8,307 bases of DNA from an uncultured Anaerolineaceae bacterium (lineage in GTDB: Bacteria; Chloroflexota; Anaerolineae; Anaerolineales; Anaerolineaceae). Positions 1-6,000 of the stretch are shown piece after piece. The notes beneath the pieces were generated by a model. The model saw only the letters and a program-made list of their open reading frames with translations. It was not told the origin of the DNA and did not search any database. Numbering within the stretch: the first letter of the stretch is position 1; the number at the start of each line of letters is the position of its first letter. The DNA lies in the NCBI GenBank assembly GCA_937894825.1, contig CALCQT010000313.1, positions 1 through 8,307 of the forward strand, given 5' to 3'. A program made the position numbers and the translations under genes.

Positions 1-3000
1 GTGCGCTGATCGGCGTCAACGCCACAGTCGCCAGAGCGAACGATCATTCGTCTGTGATCGCTTCGGTCGCGGACAATGTGACCCTCGAAGTCATTCAATT
101 CACCCTCTCCGCGCTCAATTTTGCCAGACTGCGCGCGGTCACAACCAATGTGAACGGCGCGATCATCGCGGCCGGCGGAAGCGACGCAAAATCGTCTTCA
201 GACGTTACCACGAAGGCAATGATCCAAAACGGCGTCAAACTGTACCCCGGAACACTGGGCACGGTCACTATTTTGGCGTATACAGAGGTGGATCACACCG
301 CTCAATCCAGCAGCGGGTCCGGCGGGGTCATCGCCGGCACATCGACCCATTCCACGACGGAATCCAAAGGGGATACACGCGCTTTGATCGGAACCGGCAG
401 CGAAATCAAAAATGGATCTTCGGTCCAACTGACGGCAGTTCATACGACGAAAACGCGGACGTCACTGGAATCGGTTACCGGCGGCGTCATCGCCGGCGCC
501 GGCGTATACGGCACCAACACGGTGGATTCGACAGTCGTTGTCGGCATCGGGCAAAACAGCAAAGTTATCGCCGGGACGATCACCCTGGCAGCGACAAATA
601 AGACGGACGTCTCGGATGCGCAGTCCGGCACGACTGGCGGCGTAGTCAGCGGCGCCGGCGCTTACAGCAGCACAACGATCAAGCTGACCACGCGCGTCGA
701 TATTGGACCGTCTGCAACGCTGCAATCAAACGGCGTCGATAAAAGTCTGCACCAGATCCTCATCGCGGCGGAGAATATCGTTAACGCAAACAGCATGCTC
801 ACTTTCACGACCGGCGGCGTGGTCACGGGCGCGGGAGGATACAACACGATCAGCGCCAAAGAAATTCTGGCGGAAGTTGTGATCGGCGCCGGCAGCCAAC
901 TGATTTCCAACGGTGCGATGGCGATCTCCACCCGCGGATCAGGGACGCTGGAAGGCACGACAGACATCGAAACCTTTGGCGCAGGGACGGTGATGACCGG
1001 GAAAACCCTCGTTGAAATCTATCCGAAAAACCAGATCATTGTCCATAACGGCGCCAAACTTGAGGCGCAAAATGATCTGACGCTCGCCGCAGGCCGCAGT
1101 ACGATCAATACCGTGCTCAGCGCGCCGGATACTTATAAAGTCCATGCCCGCTGGGACGGATTTGCCGGGTCGGCCTTCCCGATTGACGACGTTGATGCGT
1201 TTGCGTTCGCGGTTCAGACCAACCTGATCCGTATCGCGGCAGGCGGCATCGTCCGCTCAGGGAACCAACTGAGCCTCTACGCGGAAAACAATGACTCGAT
1301 TGATCTGCTTGCCAAGGCGAAGGTGGTCAGTTGGGTGAGTCAAGCGGCGGATGGAATTTCAAAATTGTTCTCCAATAACTCAACGGAACTGTTCACCGGT
1401 CAGTCTCTGGCGGAAAGTCATGCGACGGTTGAAATGAATGGAACGGCAGAAACCGGATTCAACCGTGACCAACGGATTACTTTTGAAAATCTCGTTATTA
1501 TCGTGAATGACACCTCCGATGCGACGAAGAATATTTACTCAGTCGAGACGCCGGTAAACATTGGTAATATCGAATACACGCTTGGAATTTACACGGCAAA
1601 TTCGCCCTTGGTCGAAGCTTTACACCATGCGCAGCAAATGCTGGCTGACTTCGGGGCTACGAATAGCACTTTGTGGACGTTTTACACCAATGAGATTGCC
1701 AGAATACAGGCGCAACTTGCCACATACTACCCTGGCCAGGATGCAAGCGGTACGACCGTTTCTACAACTTCAGAAGTGATCACGATCACGATTCCGCAAA
1801 TCATCGCCGCAGCCGGAAGAATTGATATTCGCACTGGGATTCTGCAAGGGACTGGCACTTTCATCGCGCCTGGAAATTCCAAAGTTGAGATCATTAATAA
1901 TACGCAGGCGTTCCTGAATATCCTCGGAATCCTGATTCCCGACGATAACGGCGGCGTATATCTCAATACGGTCAGGCTTGGGACGGATAACAGCGTGATC
2001 TCAGAATCTAATGAACGTGAAGTTGAGCTTCTGAACCGCTTTAACCAACCGGACGTGGACCCGCAGGCTGTAGCGGGGGTTGCAACCTTTGTGCTTCCTC
2101 AACCGCCTGCCGGATCGAATGTTCCATCCGTCCTGATTGAGAATCGCTTGAACATAGCAGACTACACGCCGAATGTTCAGGGAGGCCCGGGCGTTATTAT
2201 TGATGACGCGAAACGGAGAAACTTTGAAGAAAACCTTCGCTGGCCGGATATCACGTTGCTCTCCTCCTTAAACAATGGCACTGGCATTATCAATCCAAAC
2301 GGCTCCGTTGACATCATCACGGTAGTCACAGGGAAATCGACTGTAAAGATATTGAATACCGTCCGGTCCATTCAGCAAAACATTATTAGCGGCGGAGACG
2401 TCTATGTAGAAGGGCTGACCAGTTACTCTGTTGGCGGCGAGACGTCTGATTTCCTCAATAATTCATCCGGTTATTATACTTACCGGATTTGCGGTACCTT
2501 GCCTAACTTGTATATCTGTCCGGTATGGGTTACCGTTGGAAGTGGTTTGGGCGATATTTCTCAGGAATATTACAATAATTATGTGAATGGCACCAGTAAC
2601 TCTACGCTGTTCGGTGACCGTATTTCCATTCAAGCGGAATATATCAATCTGAACGGTATTATTCAGAGCGGACGGGAGGTATACAAGCTTACGATAACAA
2701 ACACTGCCTGGATTGAAGCGACGGCCCTGATGATAACGAAGCAGGGGAGAATTTTCCTGCCAATAACTTCAAGGAATAATCCGGGGTTCAGCGTTTATTA
2801 CAATACGCTGAGCAAACAATTTGAGACGGATCCGATCAAGAGCAGCGGGGGGTATGTCGAATTGTTCGGGAAGGTTCTGAGTACCGGACAGGGGCAGATC
2901 AAAGTGTTAAGCGGATACCCAACGGTTACGATTATAAACAATACTGATATCAATGTTCTCATTGGCGGTATCGACCTTTCTCTGGCTGGCGCTGGTACTT

Positions 3001-6000
3001 TGATTATTCATGACTATGCCGGCGGAACCCCTTCTCTGGATCCGTCGAAGATCGATGCGAAAGTGGAAGATAAAACGTATACTTCGATTTTTACACACAG
3101 TGCGGGACAAATTGAGGTGGAAACCTCAGGAAGCGCGACTACATCCAAAACGACGACGGTGACGGGCGCCACAATCAATTACGCGCCGGATAAATCCTGG
3201 TATTATGGCTGGACAACTGTCCAAACGACCACGCAGACCCGTTACGCCTATGTCAAACGGGGAAATTGGCTGGACTTTGTTCCGGATGTATTTCAGGTTG
3301 ATGATGATGAATGGGGTTCCTGGCAGGCTTCGCAGGCACAATATGGTGGAAATGGTCCTTATTATTTCAAGGACGACAATCCTAACCGGCCTGATCTGGT
3401 AAATTCTTCCAAATCTATAACAAATTACGACTCCGGTACATTATTGGTCTGGTCGAATACGTATTGGACCTGGTATGGAACCAAAGTATATGAAGCGACC
3501 TATAAACAGGTGACAGGCACCCTTCACACGTATACGCATGAAATTAATGCCCATCAACCGATCAAAATATCTTTCGTGGGTGCGGTAAATGGGGATATAT
3601 CGATCCAATCTAACGGCGCCGGCAGCGTAATTCTGCAGGGAGCGCTGGCAAATCCTACCGGTGACGTGACGATCGAGTCTAAAAATGGCGGGATCTTCAG
3701 CACGGATGATTCCGGATCTGTTTCCGCGATCGGTGTGACGTTGAAAGCCTATGGAGGAATTGGGATGGCCAGTCAGCCGGTCGTGGTACAACTGGTGGAT
3801 AAACCGCGGGCATTCCTGTATACCTATTCCACAACGCACAGCATCTATCTGAAGAACCTTTCGGGAGATCTGAAAATTGATGTGGTCAGCGCGGGCGATG
3901 GAAACGTCTCGATTGAATCCGCGGGGTCGTTGATTGCGGCAGAGAATAAAGCCGGACAGGTCAGCGGGCAGAGCATCACGTTGAAGAGCGGCGGCGGAAT
4001 CGGCGTCAGCAAAGATGCTCCGCTCCGGATCAATTCCAACCAGCGGATCCGCTTTAGCGGTTGGTATGGAAGAGTCAACATAACGGCTCTGGATAACATT
4101 TATCTGGAAGAAACAACCGGAGACCTGTATCTGGAAAAAATGACCACCAACGGCGACGTCTGGCTGAAAGTACCAAACGGAAGCCTGATCGACGCCAACA
4201 CACTGCAGACCCGCGATGAGCGGACTTATGATGATCTGCTGAATTCGGTGTATAAACGACTGCAATTGTTGAATGAAACCGGCGCGCAGGCAAAGATCGA
4301 TAATCTTTACCAGTCTGTTATCGTTATGAAGACGCAGGAATATCGTACCTATTGGCAATACCGGAACCTTCAGGCAGATCCGACAAGTTTTGACGACGCG
4401 TTTGTTGTGGAACTGACTGCTGCCGAAAGCGTGTTTTACACGGATTTCTATAAGCAGCAGGGAATTGAGCAAGGGCTGTCCGGCGCCGAGCTGGACGCTT
4501 TTGTGGCGGACGCGCTGCAGACGCTGGAAAATTCACGCACGGAGCAATACCGTACGTTCCATGCCAGTTATGGCAAGTACGGGGATGCGTTCGATACGCA
4601 TTTCAACTACACCCTTTCAGATGCGGAAAAGACGGAAATCAGAGGAACCGTCAAAGTCTGGACGGAGGCGGAACTGCTGCAGCTCATCAGCGCCAACCTG
4701 TTGAAGCCCGTTTCAAGCACGATGACCGATATCGAAGATCCGAATATTGTGGCCCGGAATGTTACGCTGGAAGTCTCCGGTACCATCGGCATCTTCAACA
4801 AGACTCCGGTGATTATTCCGGTCAACCCTGACGGCACGCTGGGAACACTGACGGATGATCAGAAGGTCGCGCTGGCGGCGGCTGAACGATCCGATGTGCT
4901 GTTCATCGGTCCGAATTACAGCGGAGACATCTTCTTTTTCGGGAACGCTCTGTGGGCATCGGCAGGGATAAACTGGGAGACGCTGGGCTTTGCGGAAGGC
5001 ATGCAGCTTCAAATTCAGAATGCAATGATGCGTTCCCTCTTTGGAGATGGTCTGAAAACCCTGAAAATCACGGCGATCAACGGATCGGTGATGACCATTG
5101 ACGCCCAGATAACCCTGGTGAATGCCGTTTATACAGATTTGTTTGGTGTTATTGAAGACGTGCAAGCCTATACGGGAAAAATCACTTCTCTGCACATCTA
5201 CTCCCGCGACGATGTCAACATCGACGCAACGGGCGTTATCAACACCCGTGCAGGCGACAACATTTACCTGGGCGGCGGGACGGAGATGCAGGGTGATTTG
5301 AATCTGGGCGTGATCGAGTCGATCAACGGCGGCGAAATCAGGATCAAAAGCCATCGGAACATTAACAACATGGCGGAAACGCCGCAGAATATGGCCAACG
5401 TGATTACGACCGGCGATGTGGTTCTGGAAGGCGGCAGCGGGTCCGTCGGCGATGCGAATCGTCCGATCTACACTCTGATCGGCGGCGCAGGCACCCTGAC
5501 GGCGCGGGCATTCCGGGACGTTATCACCACGCAATGCCAGTTGGTCAACGGTGCATGTGTTCCGAACAGTACGTATCCGTACCTGACAGCCGGAAATGCA
5601 CCGGACCTCAGGATTTCAAGTATATACGCTCAGACCGGCGATATCGTCATCCGGGCGGACGGGTTGATTCTGGACGGCGAGCATCACGATTTCAGCAAGG
5701 TCCTTGGGCGCCATGTGACGCTGATCGCCGGCGACGCGATCGGTGCGGGCGATGATCCGCTCGAAGTCCATACCGCTTTCTCGGCGGATCAGCCGCAGAA
5801 CGGATGGCTGATGGCGGTTGCACTGAACACTATTAACATCGCCGATTCCGAAGGGGACATGGGTGTGAAGAACGTCCTGTCCTATCGGGGGGACGTCATG
5901 CTGGCCGCCCAGGGTTCGATCCTGGATGCCGGTGATTTGAAAGATCCGTATACCCCTGACTCCGGCGATGAAACCGACAGCGTCGGCGGCAGATGGCCGA

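Noticed and set aside
480..860. Possible CRISPR-like or recent tandem DNA repeats, because GGCGGCGT...GGCGCCGGC recurs
   Set aside because: The spacing is a multiple of three and the copies vary at the DNA level while preserving the protein motif. This is a protein repeat and not a nucleic-acid repeat with spacers.
1561..1779. 72-codon open frame on the + strand starting with ATG in another frame
   Set aside because: It sits inside the giant frame, lacks a convincing ribosome binding site, and its product is not recognisable.
2490..2519. Cys-x8-Cys as a zinc-binding or redox motif
   Set aside because: Only two cysteines occur, with no further Cys/His ligands nearby and no CxxC arrangement. 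A simple disulfide loop is the most that can be proposed.
3441..4472. 343-codon open frame on the minus strand
   Set aside because: It lies wholly opposite the continuous + frame, has no recognisable domain, and its sequence (many Arg, His, Ile, Gln) is what the complement of Asp/Gly/Asn-rich coding sequence gives. Giant repetitive genes often leave such antisense frames open.
4713..5534. 273-codon open frame on the minus strand
   Set aside because: Same reasoning: antisense shadow of the solenoid-coding frame, no motif, no separate start context, and the + strand frame is far better supported.
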